Positions 20,101 through 29,449 of a DNA stretch of 64,000 bases are shown piece after piece. The notes under the pieces were generated by a model, which was not told the DNA's origin, did not search any database, and saw only the letters and a list, made by a program, of their open reading frames with translations. Where the stretch lies: positions 992,001 to 1,056,000 of the forward strand of contig NC_051116.1 of NCBI RefSeq assembly GCF_014839805.1, read 5' to 3'. The DNA comes from Manduca sexta. Its lineage: Eukaryota; Arthropoda; Insecta; Lepidoptera; Sphingidae. Position 1 is the first letter of the stretch. Every line of letters starts with the position of its first letter. The translations under genes and the position numbers were made by a program.

Positions 20101-22060
20101 AAAGAAAAATGTAAAAATAATTAATAATCATGGATATTTCTGCCTTTAAAATTTCGTCATATTAAATTTTAAAGGCCGAAATATCCATGATTATTAATTA
20201 TTTTACGTTTTTCTTCAACTGCGAGAACTAATCACTAACTAGACGTGAATTTAAATTCTTTACTTGCCAATACTTGTTTAGTTACCCAGATTAAAGCCGA
20301 AACAAAATGTATGAAAATGGACCTTGAGGTATCGCCTTAAATATTAGACAAACATGTATTTTAAATGATTTAGTTTGAATTGGTGATTGAATTTAAAAAA
20401 AAAATAGTTTAATGTATTAAATAATATATTTAATTATGTATAATAAAGTCCATGAACCTGTTTTGCAAAATGATTTCTTATGTTTATGCGAATGTTAGAC
20501 ATTGAAATTAAACAAATTTTCCGATTCTATTGCGGTGTTAGTATTTTATTTTCTCCCTGATAAAATACTAACACCGCAATAGAATCGGAAAATTTGTTTA
20601 ATTTCAATGTCTATGAACCTATATTGTAATGGAAGGATGGATATATATTATGTTATTTAAATTATGACATCTATTCTATATTTTCAATATTTTTAAGTAA
20701 CAATTAAAATGTGCTATTAAGTATAATATTTTTTTAAAAATTGAATGATAGAGTGAATCATATCTCTTTACTAAGAGTAGATGCCTATGCCCTAAACAGC
20801 AGCAAGACCACTAGAAGTCAGAATTAAGTACTGCAAGCCACTCCACATCAAATTAAAAGAAATTTAAACCAAAGCAAAATGAAATTTAATTCTTTGTAAA
20901 TTATTGTATAGTTTTGCCTTGAAAAACCTTTTTAAGTAAGGAAGAGTTTTATGAACCTTCAACAATAAAAATGGAATAAAAAAATGGTACAATTGCTATG
21001 TAAATATAAAAATATTTAAATTTGCAGCATAGAAGGTTATTAGACAGACTGGGATAAGTTTGTACGAACTATGCCCAGATGTGGGACATTTCATGGACTA
21101 TCAGTAAGTCTGAACTCAGATAAAGTCAAATAAAAATTCTATTACAGTTGTCAATCTATTATATATTCGAATTATGGTTAATTGCATGGTAATTTTCTTG
21201 ATTATAATGAACAAAAGAGGTGAAAAAGTATGATAAAAAAATTAAAGTTTAAAAATTGGTGCAAATATAGAAAGAAAGTCTGCTTTTAAGTACTTGTCTA
21301 TGTATGTATAGTTCAAAATGTCCCTATAACATAAAATCATAGTATCTAAATAACATATAAAATATTTTAAAAAATTAAATGATTTAAAAGTATGTACAAT
21401 TTTTAAAAGAGATTTAATTTGTTAAGTTCAATTGTAAAAATGGATTTAAAGATTATTTTTATCCATATTCATTTTATTTTACCATTATAATGAATTATAA
21501 TATTTCTATTATATTAAAGGTCAGGACTCATAGTGATCACCAGTTGTCTTAATGACCAGACCCAAGAGTCCATTAGATGCTTAACACATTGACATACACC
21601 AACTAATTTAAATTAAAAACTGACCTTTCCATCTTTTCCTAATTTTACTAGCGTCGACCAGGTTCCAATCGACGGAATCCCTGGCAGGGGCGGGCACCGT
21701 GCCTCCGATCAGCTCCACCGAGCTGCTGCGCTTGGTACTGGGGCCCGGTAGCGGCGGCGCGACCTCCGCCTCCTTAGCCACTGCCAGCGAACACTCCACT
21801 ATCTCCACACTCTTGTCTACACGATTCGCGCCGCAGTGTCCGTTTACAGGAGTCTGATCAGTCCTCGCCTTCTTCGGGGGCACCTTCTTGTGCTTCTGAG
21901 CGCTGTGCCGCCGCTTCAGCTTTGTGGAATGTGAGGAGTTGCGCGAGCTCACCGGCGAGGGGCACCCGCACTCCATGCTGCCCTCCTGGTCGCTGCCCTC
22001 GTAATATCCTGATTCGTGCTCGGGCTTCTTGTCGGGCACGCTCATCTCAGCGGTCGCCAT
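6593..22060 (-). CDS. MSK/JIL-1-type nuclear AGC kinase, first two coding exons (partial)
   Basis: Exon 1 is 21625-22060 (145 codons plus one base) and exon 2 is 6593-6661. G|TC across the 15-kb intron makes Val, and both splice sites are canonical (donor GTCAGT, acceptor GTTACAG, second donor GTGAGT). The start ATG has a perfect GCCATGG context and an in-frame TGA two codons upstream. Exon 1 is low-complexity, with a Ser/Gly/acidic opening, a basic nuclear-localisation-like cluster (KLKRRH...HKKVPPKKAR, residues 47-66) and a conserved-looking end DWNLVDASKIRKRWK. Exon 2 reads NLNGASKVDISHFDLLKVLGTG, the start of an N-terminal kinase domain up to the glycine loop. LLKVLGTG followed by a phase-1 split codon is what MSK1/RPS6KA5 and Drosophila JIL-1 (LGTGAYGKV) have, whereas RSK and S6K have LGQG. 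These kinases phosphorylate histone H3 in chromatin (family knowledge). The remaining exons are off the left edge or not recognised. Confidence 0.8.
6817..7138 (+). mobile_element. tRNA-derived SINE, family A, full length with 13-bp target duplication
   Basis: This is the reference copy. The head has a Pol III A box (TAACCTAGTTGG) and B box (GGTTCAAATCC). It is followed by an unrelated body (GTGTGTATTCTTTGTAAATT, GGTGAAGGAAAACATCGTG, AGGCCAGCGTGGTGGA) and a TTATTATTATTA tail. TATTATGTAGGTA flanks both ends (6804-6816 and 7139-7151), so insertion was by target-primed reverse transcription. It lies just left of no known exon and right of MSK exon 2, in intron 1. Confidence 0.92.
7325..7550 (-). 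mobile_element. SINE family A, truncated
   Basis: Tail and body present (ATCAGCCCTGTATTATATAC, GGCCTAGTGCGGATTGG, CTCACGATGTTTTCC). The copy is degenerate, with the tRNA-like head missing. Confidence 0.8.
7960..8141 (+). mobile_element. Short Helitron-like element (Lep1-type), degenerate
   Basis: Begins near ATCTTTGCATATTATAAAAC, continues with the shared words TCAAAATCTACTGAACGGATT, and ends in a decayed hairpin (CCGGCGAAGTCGCGG) followed by CAACTAG. The same words recur near 28255-28350. Confidence 0.6.
8626..8945 (-). mobile_element. SINE family A, full length with target duplication
   Basis: Complete from the (AAT)n tail to the tRNA-like head (reverse complement of AGGCTATCGCC). ATTTAACATAA flanks both sides (8615-8625 and 8946-8956). 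It lies in MSK intron 1. Confidence 0.92.
9698..10022 (-). mobile_element. SINE family A, near full length
   Basis: Tail, body and a diverged head are all present. The B-box region is decayed (TTTTGAACTTATGACATTCG) and no clear target duplication remains, so this is an older copy than those at 8.6 or 14.6 kb. Confidence 0.85.
10885..11035 (+). repeat. Repeat family B, truncated
   Basis: Carries TTTATATCCGCCCGGATAGC, ACACAAGGTGTTAAAACC and GGCATAATTGTGTCGA. The 3' end is lost. Confidence 0.75.
11087..11130. repeat. (TA)n microsatellite, 22 units
   Basis: An uninterrupted 44-base run of alternating T and A. The poly-Ile/Tyr peptide it would encode is an artefact. Confidence 0.98.
11450..11565 (-). 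mobile_element. LINE 3'-end fragment (RTE/jockey-like), reverse orientation
   Basis: In reverse complement it carries AGGTCGCTGGATGCGGGCCG and GGGGGAGGCCCATGTTCACA, the same words as the plus-strand fragment at 12.33-12.54 kb. A CAT-repeat tail follows. Confidence 0.65.
11570..12044 (+). mobile_element. Helitron-like element (Lep1 type), degenerate
   Basis: Starts A|TCTATGTTATTACATAAAG (the consensus copy at 13.46 kb has TCTATACTATTATATAAAG). It keeps AGCGCTAATCTCAGGAA, GGAGCGGAG and TATAAAACAAAGTCCCCCGC, and fades out at AACCGCGAGAAAAAGCTTG, a decayed form of the terminal hairpin plus CTAG. Non-coding. Confidence 0.7.
12330..12540 (+). mobile_element. LINE 3' end encoding the last residues of a reverse-transcriptase ORF
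   Basis: The frame reads VLEWKPRTGERSVGRPTTRW, then TDDLNKGVGGRWLRAI and a stop, with the tail GGGGGAGGCCCATGTTCAGC. Terminal words of this kind are common at the C-terminus of lepidopteran non-LTR ORF2 proteins. The element is 5'-truncated, and no reverse-transcriptase catalytic motif is present. Confidence 0.7.
13375..13389. repeat. Poly-G tract (15 G)
   Basis: Fifteen consecutive G residues, about 75 bp left of a Helitron. Homopolymer length may be an assembly estimate. Confidence 0.9.
13464..14579 (+). mobile_element. Complete Lep1-like Helitron carrying a six-unit tandem array
   Basis: It has the hallmarks of a non-autonomous Helitron. It starts TC after an A, has a 3' GC hairpin (GCGGGCGGAGCCGCGGGC) followed by AAAAGCTAG, then T. 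There are no target duplication and no terminal inverted repeats. A TTTG microsatellite (13494-13514) follows the 5' end. At 1,116 bp it is about twice as long as the 45.8-kb copy because of internal tandem amplification (separate entry). No Rep or helicase coding. Confidence 0.88.
13521..14259 (+). repeat. 123-bp x 6 tandem array within the Helitron
   Basis: Units start at CTAATCTCA at 13521, 13644, 13767, 13890, 14014 and 14137, so the spacing is 123 bp (once 124). Each unit holds AACTACC, TTTTTGTGTTGGATAG, TATAGGCTATATATCATCAC and ACCAATAGGAGCGGAGCAG (variants). The units differ by point changes only. Confidence 0.93.
14598..14929 (-). mobile_element. SINE family A, full length with target duplication
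   Basis: Complete copy. ATAATTAAA flanks both sides (14589-14597 and 14930-14938). It begins only 18 bp after the 3' end of the Helitron. Confidence 0.92.
15311..15467. mobile_element. hAT-like MITE with 8-bp target duplication
   Basis: GTCTAAAC flanks both sides (15303-15310 and 15468-15475), the 8-bp duplication typical of hAT. The ends CATTGATTCCCAAAG and the reverse complement TAGAGGTTCCCAATC form imperfect inverted repeats. A relative lies near 29.45-29.80 kb. 157 bp, non-coding. Confidence 0.8.
15965..16040 (+). repeat. Repeat with TTTACGCGAATGTTA...CGCGGTTTTTATAT words
   Basis: The same pair of words recurs at 37358-37432, and the opening word recurs in modified form next to the 20.5-kb hairpin and near 55.92 kb. 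The family is short, non-coding and not identified. Confidence 0.6.
16135..16260 (-). mobile_element. SINE family A, truncated
   Basis: Only the 3' half is left (CACTATCCCACTGTTGAGCA, CGCCACGCTGGTCTCGTGCG). Confidence 0.75.
16766..16965 (-). mobile_element. Helitron-like fragment
   Basis: On the minus strand it carries the words AAAACTACCGAACGGATTTC and a CGAAGCCTCGAGC hairpin remnant. Degenerate. Confidence 0.45.
17735..17860 (+). repeat. SINE family C, 3' fragment
   Basis: Matches the body of the 37.84-kb SINE (TATCAGCCCGGAGTGCGGAATTTGTGCC; GGATGCCCTAATTGCATCTC). The tRNA-like head is missing. Confidence 0.55.
18028..18096 (+). mobile_element. SINE family A, 3' tail fragment
   Basis: Carries AGTAGAGGAGGCCTGTGCCC, then GTATATAATACAGGGCTGG and the TTATTATT tail. 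Severely 5'-truncated. Confidence 0.8.
18100..19560. other. AT-rich intronic sequence without features
   Basis: Part of MSK intron 1. A small imperfect hairpin of ATATATGTATGTA words lies near 19090-19145. Otherwise nothing is visible. Confidence 0.4.
19565..19760 (+). repeat. SINE family C, fragment
   Basis: The body words of the 37.84-kb SINE recur (GGATTTGGGAATTTATGCCC; GACGATAGGCTTTTCCACTA; GGTGAAAAGTTCCCTAGTTG). The head is lost. Confidence 0.6.
19976..20340. mobile_element. 365-bp palindromic MITE flanked by TTAA, copy 1
   Basis: Begins TTAAGGCGATACCTCAAGG and ends with the reverse complement, CCTTGAGGTATCGCCTTAA. The two arms (about 180 bp each) are nearly perfect complements from tip to centre, including GTCTAGTTAGTGATTAG and CATGGATATTTCTGCC. 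The centre is TTTTAAAATTTCGTCATATT-like with almost no loop. The TTAA at both ends points to a piggyBac-type target site, though that superfamily is an inference. No coding. Confidence 0.88.
20496..20613. repeat. Perfect inverted repeat, 53-bp arms with 12-bp loop
   Basis: The left arm, 20496-20548, starts TAGACATTGAAATTAAAC and ends GTTAGTATTTTA. The right arm, 20561-20613, is its exact reverse complement. TTTTCTCCCTGA separates them. The left flank (TTATGTTTATGCGAATGT) matches the 16-kb/37-kb repeat family. A perfect match over 53 bp implies a recent origin or gene conversion. Confidence 0.93.
20614..21624. other. AT-rich 5' part of MSK intron 1
   Basis: No gene or clear element. The intron begins at 21624 (reading leftwards) with GTCAGT. 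Confidence 0.4.
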
Positions 22061-22800
22061 GGCTCAGCCGTCCACCAAAACCATGTAGAATCCAGTCAAC
22101 AGCACATCAGTTTTATTCACACGCGGGCACGGCTCATTAAGGCACCACGACGACACGAAAGTGTAACCGCGTGAGCGACGGTAAAAATCCACAATAAATT
22201 ATATTGTAACTATTTTAACTTGCAGCGAAAGTGGCAGCGACACGTAAAGCATTTCGCGAGTGCTACAACGATGTGCGCCAACTTCACACGCGTCCTACTG
22301 TTCCAGGGGGCGCCACCGTCGCGTGCAATACGGCAAAATAGAAATGTCGCAATACAGCTCATGGACCGATAGAACCAAACACCACCGCAATTTGGTCGAT
22401 ATGAATTTCACTCGCGACAATATAACACCACTGAAACGTCAATTTTGCTAGTTTTATCTTTCTTTGTATTTATTATTTATATCAAATTCACAGCCTCTTC
22501 GTCGTTCATTTACACGGGGTTCACGGTTTCACAATATCCAGGTACTCAAAACGGTATAAAAACTTTGAACAACACTGCAAATGGTCCGTTTATTCACTTC
22601 ACAGTTCGATGATTTGCAACGTTACACTATTCACTACGTTTAATGTCCTTTACTACAAAACTTTTTATGTACATTATATAAATAAATTATAAAATGCACG
22701 CGCGAATGAGATATTAACTCACTCAGCGCGCTAAAGTAACTGAATTCGAGAAACGCAAAATAGAAACCGTGCGACGACGTGCTAGCGCCGCGCTCCCCCC
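22061..22800 (-). promoter_or_regulatory. CpG-rich 5' UTR/promoter region of the MSK/JIL-1 locus
   Basis: Directly upstream of the kinase start codon, GC and CpG content rises sharply compared with the AT-rich flanks (CACGACGACACGAAAG, GCGAGTGCTACAACG, GCGACGACGTGCTAGCGCCGCGC near 22.77 kb). No long repeat is visible. The open frames here on the plus strand look like GC-driven shadows. I place the promoter here by position only and see no definite TATA box or initiator. Confidence 0.45.
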
Positions 22801-23484
22801 TCCATTACGATTTACGAGGCCACATAGTGCATGCAAAACGTGCAGACAAATCGATTAGTCGATATTATGGTTTCGTTTTATTTTCTCATAATTGTACTGT
22901 AATTTATGATAAAAAAGAATAAATGTGAATTATCGTCGGAATTAATTTAAACGTGTCACGATATTTAATGCCATATCGATTAGGAGGTTATGGTTAATTT
23001 TCGCATATACTGTAAAGTAACCGTTTGATGGACGTAAACAAAAAGAGACACAGCTATAGCTTATCAGTCAATTCGAGTGAGACAGCGATAAGGGAGTTGA
23101 TAGAAAGAATGTTGTCTCTGTCTCGATTCTTTGTAGAGTGGCCGTGAAGTGGTCGAGTTGAAACAGGGATTGAAAGATTATTTTTGATTATATCACCTTC
23201 ACAGAGTGGAATTTCGTTTTTGCAGTTTTTATTAAGCGATGCAATAAAGGATAATATTGAAATCTTGGTATCGCATGTCATTTAAATATTTTACTCGGCA
23301 AAATATCACGATGTTTCAACAAATATTGCTTCATACCCGCGGTGTGTCGGTATCCAATTTGTACATGTACAAACTACTGCTAGTCTCGCTTATCTCGGAT
23401 GATGCTTGTGGCTGATAAATGAATATTCAAAACAAAAATCTAATGACATTCAAGTTTTAACGTAAATACTAGAGTGTGTATTGG

Positions 23485-24130
23485 ATAATAGTATATTCCC
23501 GGATTCCGGGAAAAAATATTAGAATTTTTAGAAATATTTAAATGATAACGTATTTGCTTTGTGTGTTCTAACGTTTTACGGAACATAGTTTAAATTTATA
23601 ACCACACATTAAGTACTTTTAGGATTTAATATTATGAAACGAAAAAAATTTTTTGTTTAAAAAGTAATTTTTTTATTAGATACAAATAATAACATTAAGT
23701 ATAATTTAGATTTGCACGCGCTTCACTCATTTTAACGTTTATTCCTGGGATATGGAGTAATCTTATAGCACTCAGGGGTAATTTAGCTTTCTATTAGATA
23801 AAGAATTTTCAAAATCGGTTCAGTAATTTTTGAGTAAATCCATACAAACAAAATGCTTATAATTTTTCACGATTAACAAATATTAAATAATACCTGAACA
23901 TGCAACAAAAACAAAAATATATATTTATATCGAAATATCATTATCCGGTTTAACCTAATTAGGTATGTTTTTTTTACTTATATAACTTTCAATGTCATTA
24001 TAACTAAGTGGTATTTATGGTTCCACATTGTTTTTTTACCTAATAATTCCCGGCACAAAACGAGGTTAAATCCCTCCCGGGAAAATTTCCCGGAATTACT
24101 CCGGTGCGGGAATCCGGAAATACCTACTCC
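23485..24130. mobile_element. Possible DNA element with CCGGATTCC-type inverted ends
   Basis: The left end reads TATTCCCGGATTCCGGG. The right end, in reverse complement, reads TATTTCCGGATTCCCGC. CCCGGGAAA words are also found just inside the right end. The interior (about 600 bp) has no coding frame, and the target duplication is unclear. Confidence 0.45.
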
Positions 24131-24289
24131 TAGAGAATATTATTTATGATAAATCATATTGACATTTTATGTTAACAAACAAGTATTTTCTTTGTAATGA
24201 ATTATGGAAAACGTTTACCACTTCCTTTTAGTAACAGCATTTTTAGTATATTCGACATGTAGAATTAAAATGACTGTTTTACTTTAGGT

Positions 24290-24385
24290 CAAGTAACAAT
24301 TTGCATACATTAGGTAGGTATCTATAAGAGGTAGGTACCTACCTAATGCATGCATTACATATTATATGTAGGTATCTACATATAA
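24290..24385. repeat. TAGGTACCTA-rich short inverted repeats
   Basis: ATTAGGTAGGTA and TACCTACCTAAT face each other around 24311-24350, followed by a second mirror (TATGTAGGTATCTACATA). Confidence 0.7.
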
Positions 24386-24963
24386 CATTATTTAATCATG
24401 CAAGTATAAGTATCCCTAATCTAAGAACCGTAGTCAACGCATTTTGAATCTGTAAAAACTTTTTAGTAAAATATACTTGTATTTTTTAATTCCTTTTTTA
24501 TAAGAATAAGGTCAAGACCATACTGCCAAATCTTAAGCGTAAACCATAGACAAATAATAGTACATAATACCTTCACAGAAACTGTAGGTAGTATCGATAC
24601 CATCACGAAATTAACCAATCTGTAGAGAATATGATTTGTCTGTTTTCAATACTTATCTCTGTTCTGCAAGCTAATCGCATGTTAGAAAGAGGCAACCACG
24701 CCGCACGATCGTTTCATCTCTTTCACACTTCTAAAAAGAAATGAATCATTTAACTTCTGCACCTGTTACCTAAGAGACGACCAAGTACATACTGACTGAA
24801 GATGATTATTCCTCTCTAGTCGATACAATTATGCTGGCCTCTTCGAAACTATATAAACAAGCTAATCGCGACATATATGCGCATGCCAGCATGACGGATA
24901 CGAATATTTAAATATCTTTTATTTTATTTATTTATTTATTTCATAGCTTTATTGTACACCATA

Positions 24964-25288
24964 GCGGCGATAGCCTAGTTGGGTGTGGAACGGACTGCCG
25001 GGACGAATGTCCGCCGGTTCAATTCCCAAAGGCACAGAACACTGACTTTTCTAAAAAAAAAATATGTGTGTATTCTCTGTGAATTATCGCTTGCTCTAAC
25101 GGTGAAGGAAAACATCGTGAGGAAACCTGCATACCTGAGAAGTTCTCTATAGGAATTTCGAGGGTGTATGAAGTCTACCAATCCGCACTAGGCCAGCGTG
25201 GTGGACTAAGGCCTAATCCCTCTCAATAGTAGAGGAGGCATATGCCAAACAGTGGGACAGTAAGTATATAATACAGGGCTTTGATATT
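24964..25288 (+). mobile_element. SINE family A, full length with 13-bp target duplication
   Basis: A box TAGCCTAGTTGG, B box GGTTCAATTCC. ATTGTACACCATA flanks both sides (24951-24963 and 25289-25301). It lies between the MSK first exon and the 38.7-kb exon. Confidence 0.93.
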
Positions 25289-25301
25289 ATTGTACACCAT
25301 A

Positions 25302-27205
25302 AACAACACACTGTTCGTAATATTAAAACAATAAAAGCTGAAAGGAGGGACAATTAGCAGTCTTATCGCTCGAGGCAATCTCTTACAGACAACATAATCA
25401 TATTAAATCAAATACAAAATATTTCTAAATGAATTCCTTTAACATTATTGATAAAGCCGGTTCACACGTCCGTAGTCGATACATCACAACTCTACTTTCA
25501 TTTCGTGATATAATTTTTACGTAACGGCTTGGGAAACCAGCGCCGACATATTTGCTTAGAAGCTTCGATACTTGTATGTTTATTTTTATTTAGTCTAGTA
25601 ATTTATTTAATGTTACTGTAATTATTATAATAATTGTGAAGAGATACCTCACTTTGAATCACTAACAACCTATGGCTTGGGTCTTGAGACTCGCTATCGC
25701 AGGCGGATCATTTTTTAAATATCTTTATATTATGCATTGATGATTTAAATCATTTCAAAATAAAGAGAATAATAACTGTGATACGTGCTATAGAATGATT
25801 GTAATACTCAATTAATCGAGAAGACTGAATAAATTTTGTGATATGTTCTATGGAATGATTGAGTAATACCCAGTTATTCGAGAACACTGGTAAGCGCTTT
25901 ATTTAACAAGTTATCGCTACATCTTAAAAGTTGTGAAAATGAATAATGTTTGTTAGAAGTAAACACAGAAATTACTAAACAAATTTAGACTATAGTACAG
26001 AAGCCATGTCCTGGATTAAAATATACTTTTATCCCAGAAAACTACACAGGGCCATTATTCCGGCCTTTTACGCGAGGGAAACAAGGAACCTAGTAATCAA
26101 TAATCATAGCAATGTTTACAGAAAACAGATTCACGACGCTCGAAGCGTTCAAAACTTGATTGAGTGGCGATTCACGATATCTATAGACCTTCAAGGGCAC
26201 ATAGATCTCAGTTGTCAAGCGGAAGTGTAGATCAAAGGTCGATGAAACAGTTAAAACACAAATTAAGTGTACTTTATCAAATGTAGTATTTTGAATTTAT
26301 GTTCTTAGAAATGAAATAATGGAAATAAATTTAGAAATTGGCATTATCTATAATTGCTATAAAAAAAAATATTTGCCGCTTCTTCTTTTGTATTATGGCT
26401 TCCATTGATAATAATTATCGGTGATTCTGCCAATGTCGAGTCATAATAGTAAATACAATACAAAAAGCGCGAACAGAAGCAAGTTAACATATTTAAGTAC
26501 TTTATGCATTTTTTTGCCTTTCTTTGTAGGTGTTTTACAAGGTGTTGCCTACGATTTTGCTCGCGTGATATGCCTTTCCCACTACAAAAATCCTACGTCG
26601 ATCAATAGCGACATCTACTTAATAAATCAGTAAAAAATATAATTAATTTGACAGGACTAAATTAGCGGGATGAAAAGTAACCTTCATGTTAATCAAAGTA
26701 TGCCAAATTTCATCCAAATCCGCTCAGCGGTTACTGGGTTAACTTCTAACAAACATTTTCTCATTTTTTTGCATTTATAATATAAGTAAGAAGTAAGATA
26801 ACGTTTATTTTTATTCCCCAGCATTAGGCAATAGTCATATCGCTTCATTTATGATGTTCAATTAAATTCCACATCTCGGACAGCTTTAGTCACGTAACAA
26901 TTTCAAAATGGACGCAAGAGCTAGAAATTCAGTTAGAATTCAGAATGTAAACGGATTATCTCGGCTAAACCAAAAGATAGCTTCGGACTGCGGGTACTTT
27001 AAAATATTACTGCTAAACTAGAATGAGGCACTCAAATTATCTTTCAAATGTACTGTTGTATATTTGTGGATTTCATCGTCAGAGTTTTATATGTTAGAAC
27101 ATTTTTTTTATAATTCGGCATGGTTTGTCGCCTTATTTGTAGATACAATTTTAAAATATTTTGTAATCAGTTTGGTCTCTTATCTATACTAATATGTGAA
27201 TATTA
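25302..27205. other. Intergenic or intronic sequence, no gene
   Basis: Two near-identical short blocks with TGTGATA(C/T)GT(G/T)CTATAGAATGATT occur near 25775 and 25835. Helitron-like words (TTTTATCCCAGAAAACTA; AAATCCGCTCAGCGGTTACT) occur near 26025 and 26720. No convincing exon. Confidence 0.4.
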
Positions 27206-27209
27206 TAAA

Positions 27210-27535
27210 TTTGACTGCTTCGATGGCGTAGTTCTAATTGTACACGGTACAAAAACGACTACCGTGCTGAGGTCCTGGGTTGGAATCCCGGGTCGGGCTA
27301 AAACAATTATTACAGGGTTTTTCCATCTTAAAAAATTACTCAGTCGCAGCTCGGAGTCAGGAAGTTGGTGGTGTGATACCCCCGTGCCTCGGAAATCACA
27401 TAAAGCCCTTGGTCCTTCGCCTGATCACTCTCCGGTCATGTCGGATTACCGTCTTACCGAACTATGAGAGTGAAGGACAGAGAGTGCACCTGTGTATTGC
27501 GCACTATAATATCTCCTGTGTATTTGGATGATATC
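27210..27535 (+). mobile_element. tRNA-derived SINE, family C, variant
   Basis: The head TGACTGCTTCGATGGCGTAG has an A-box-like start, and the B box GGTTGGAATCCCGGG follows near 27277. The body differs from the 37.84-kb copy after the head (CGCAGCTCGGAGTCAGGAAG; CTCTCCGGTCATGTCGG), so it is a subfamily. The two overlapping open frames here are not genes. Confidence 0.7.
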
Positions 27536-27574
27536 CTTTGAGATTGGCCGTCGTGGCCGAAATTTGGCTAGGAG

Positions 27575-27665
27575 GCATTCAATATATAAAGCTGAAACTT
27601 GTTTGAATGCGCTAATCTCAGGAACTACTATACCGTTTTTTTTTTTCACTAATAGGAAGCTACAT
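27575..27665 (+). mobile_element. Helitron (Lep1) 5'-end fragment
   Basis: ATATAAAGCTGAAACTTG then GCGCTAATCTCAGGAACTAC, as in the 13.46-kb element; truncated. Confidence 0.65.
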
Positions 27666-27944
27666 TACTCCCAAGTGCTATAAACTACATTTATCTCATT
27701 TATGTAATGTGAAATGCCTTCGTTAATTAAACGATAATGAAAATGCGGAAGGCGATAACGCGGAAACGAGACCTTCACAAAACCACAAAAATCACATTTC
27801 ATAACGGTTGTTTACAAAACATTTTATGGTACATTTACAACAGTCTCACAGTTTACAATTGCCGATATGGACTTAACTAAGTTTCATATAATATAGGAAA
27901 ATAATATTTTTAAATACTTTAATTATTATTTTTTTATTTTATTG

Positions 27945-28130
27945 CTTTGAATGACGGGACGAGCTTGCCGTTCGCCTGATGGTAAGCGACACCGCCCATA
28001 AACAGTAGAAACACCATCCAAAACCTTGAATTACAAAGTATTGTTAGGTATTCCACTGCGCTCGTCATTCTGAGATATGAGATGTTAGATTTTAATATAT
28101 CCAGTGGTTACATTGGTTACAATGTTCTTC
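27945..28130 (+). repeat. Repeat family D
   Basis: Shares GACGAGCTTGCCGTTCGCC, TGATGGTAAGCGA, CCGCCCATAAACA and AGTATTGTT.GGTATT with 48775-48940. Unidentified and non-coding. Confidence 0.7.
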
Positions 28131-28253
28131 AAACCGGAACACAACAGTGACTACACACCGCTGGTCGGCGGCAGAAATAGACAGTGCATTGGTACCCACT
28201 TATGCGGACTCTCACATATGTGAAACCTGCCATCACTAAATATCTATCACTAC

Positions 28254-28430
28254 ATAGTATAAAGCAAAGTCGCCTTTACTGTCTGCGTGTTATCGATTTT
28301 CTCAAAATCTACTGAACGGATTTTATGGAATTTGGTATGGAGGGATAATCATCTCTTGTCAGTCGATATTCTTTTAAACCCCATTCCACTTAACATCAGG
28401 AGCCGTGGGTTCACTTTGCCATGATCGTTG
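28254..28430 (+). repeat. Helitron-like 5' fragment joined to repeat-B 3' end
   Basis: The first 100 bases match the 7.96-kb Helitron (CAAAATCTACTGAACGGATT). They then switch to the family-B 3' words (ATCATCTCTTGTCAGTCGAT; CACTTAACATCAGGAGC). Confidence 0.6.
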
Positions 28431-28894
28431 AAAAATAGTTCTTTGGCTAGTATTTCTAAATACTACGCGAACTATAAGGCATCCGCAGCATCCAACTAAA
28501 TACTAATGCCAAAACAGAAACATAGCTAGATACGTATATAACGGAGAAATGCATGAAGGCAAAGATAAAATCGTTTCTAGTTTCCAAAATTCTACGCGGC
28601 CCACTTATTCTCGCAAACATAGATAGCTGTTGAGATTAATTGTATCTCTAGAAAGTTTGCTCATAGCTCTGGTTTCACAATATTTAACATTTTGGCAATA
28701 ACCGTGTTAGCTGATGCCGATTTAATAGTTGTTTTTATAGTCGTAATTATTTTGAATAACAGGCTATGTCCTTATAAATTATTGAATTTTTATACCATGT
28801 AGAACCAGTACATGCCCTTTTTTTTTACCAGCGCGGCAAAATGATCCTACTGCACCTGAAGATAAGTGAGGTAGTGGAGTAGACTCTAAATAGC

Positions 28895-29040
28895 GTCGAC
28901 TGGCGAGAGAATCTCCTTACAAGTCACCATAATTACGTCGGTCTGTTTGGAGCCGGATATACAAAAGCTGATCTCGGAATGCGACACGCTTACCAAAGTC
29001 AATATGACTTGTTTTATCTACGCTTTGTATATTTTGAACT
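28895..29040 (-). repeat. Repeat family B, diverged
   Basis: Carries GTCGACTGGCGAGAGA and GATATACAAAAGCTGATCTCGG, reverse-complement versions of family-B words. Confidence 0.55.
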
Positions 29041-29449
29041 CTATGGACTAATTCAAATATCCTACCACCAAAAGAATATCTCCAAATGCGTAGGCAGAAG
29101 ATTGTCTAGGCTCTACCTACAGCAAACTAACAGTCATCAATAGTGACAGTTGCATCAATCCTTGAGCTTATATTCGTCCCATAATGAGAAAGGACTCCTA
29201 CTATATCCAGTTCGTAGATCTGATTGGAAGTCCGTCAAAGCAATAACTTTCCCTTATTAATGTAATTAATGGGGATTATGACAAATCATGTCAAGACTTA
29301 GGTGACGAGGGCAGTGGAGTGCCACGCACTTTGTAACTCCAAGTTCTCGATGGTGGTAGTATTGTTTATAGGTGGTCTTGACGGTCAACATTGAGGTAAT
29401 TCGACTATAGGTAACACTTGATAATACGAGGAGTCGCTTCCACGTGGTT

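Noticed and set aside
27120..27467. 115-codon plus-strand frame
   Set aside because: It spans the family-C SINE, including its B box. There is no protein motif, and an overlapping 83-codon frame is equally open.
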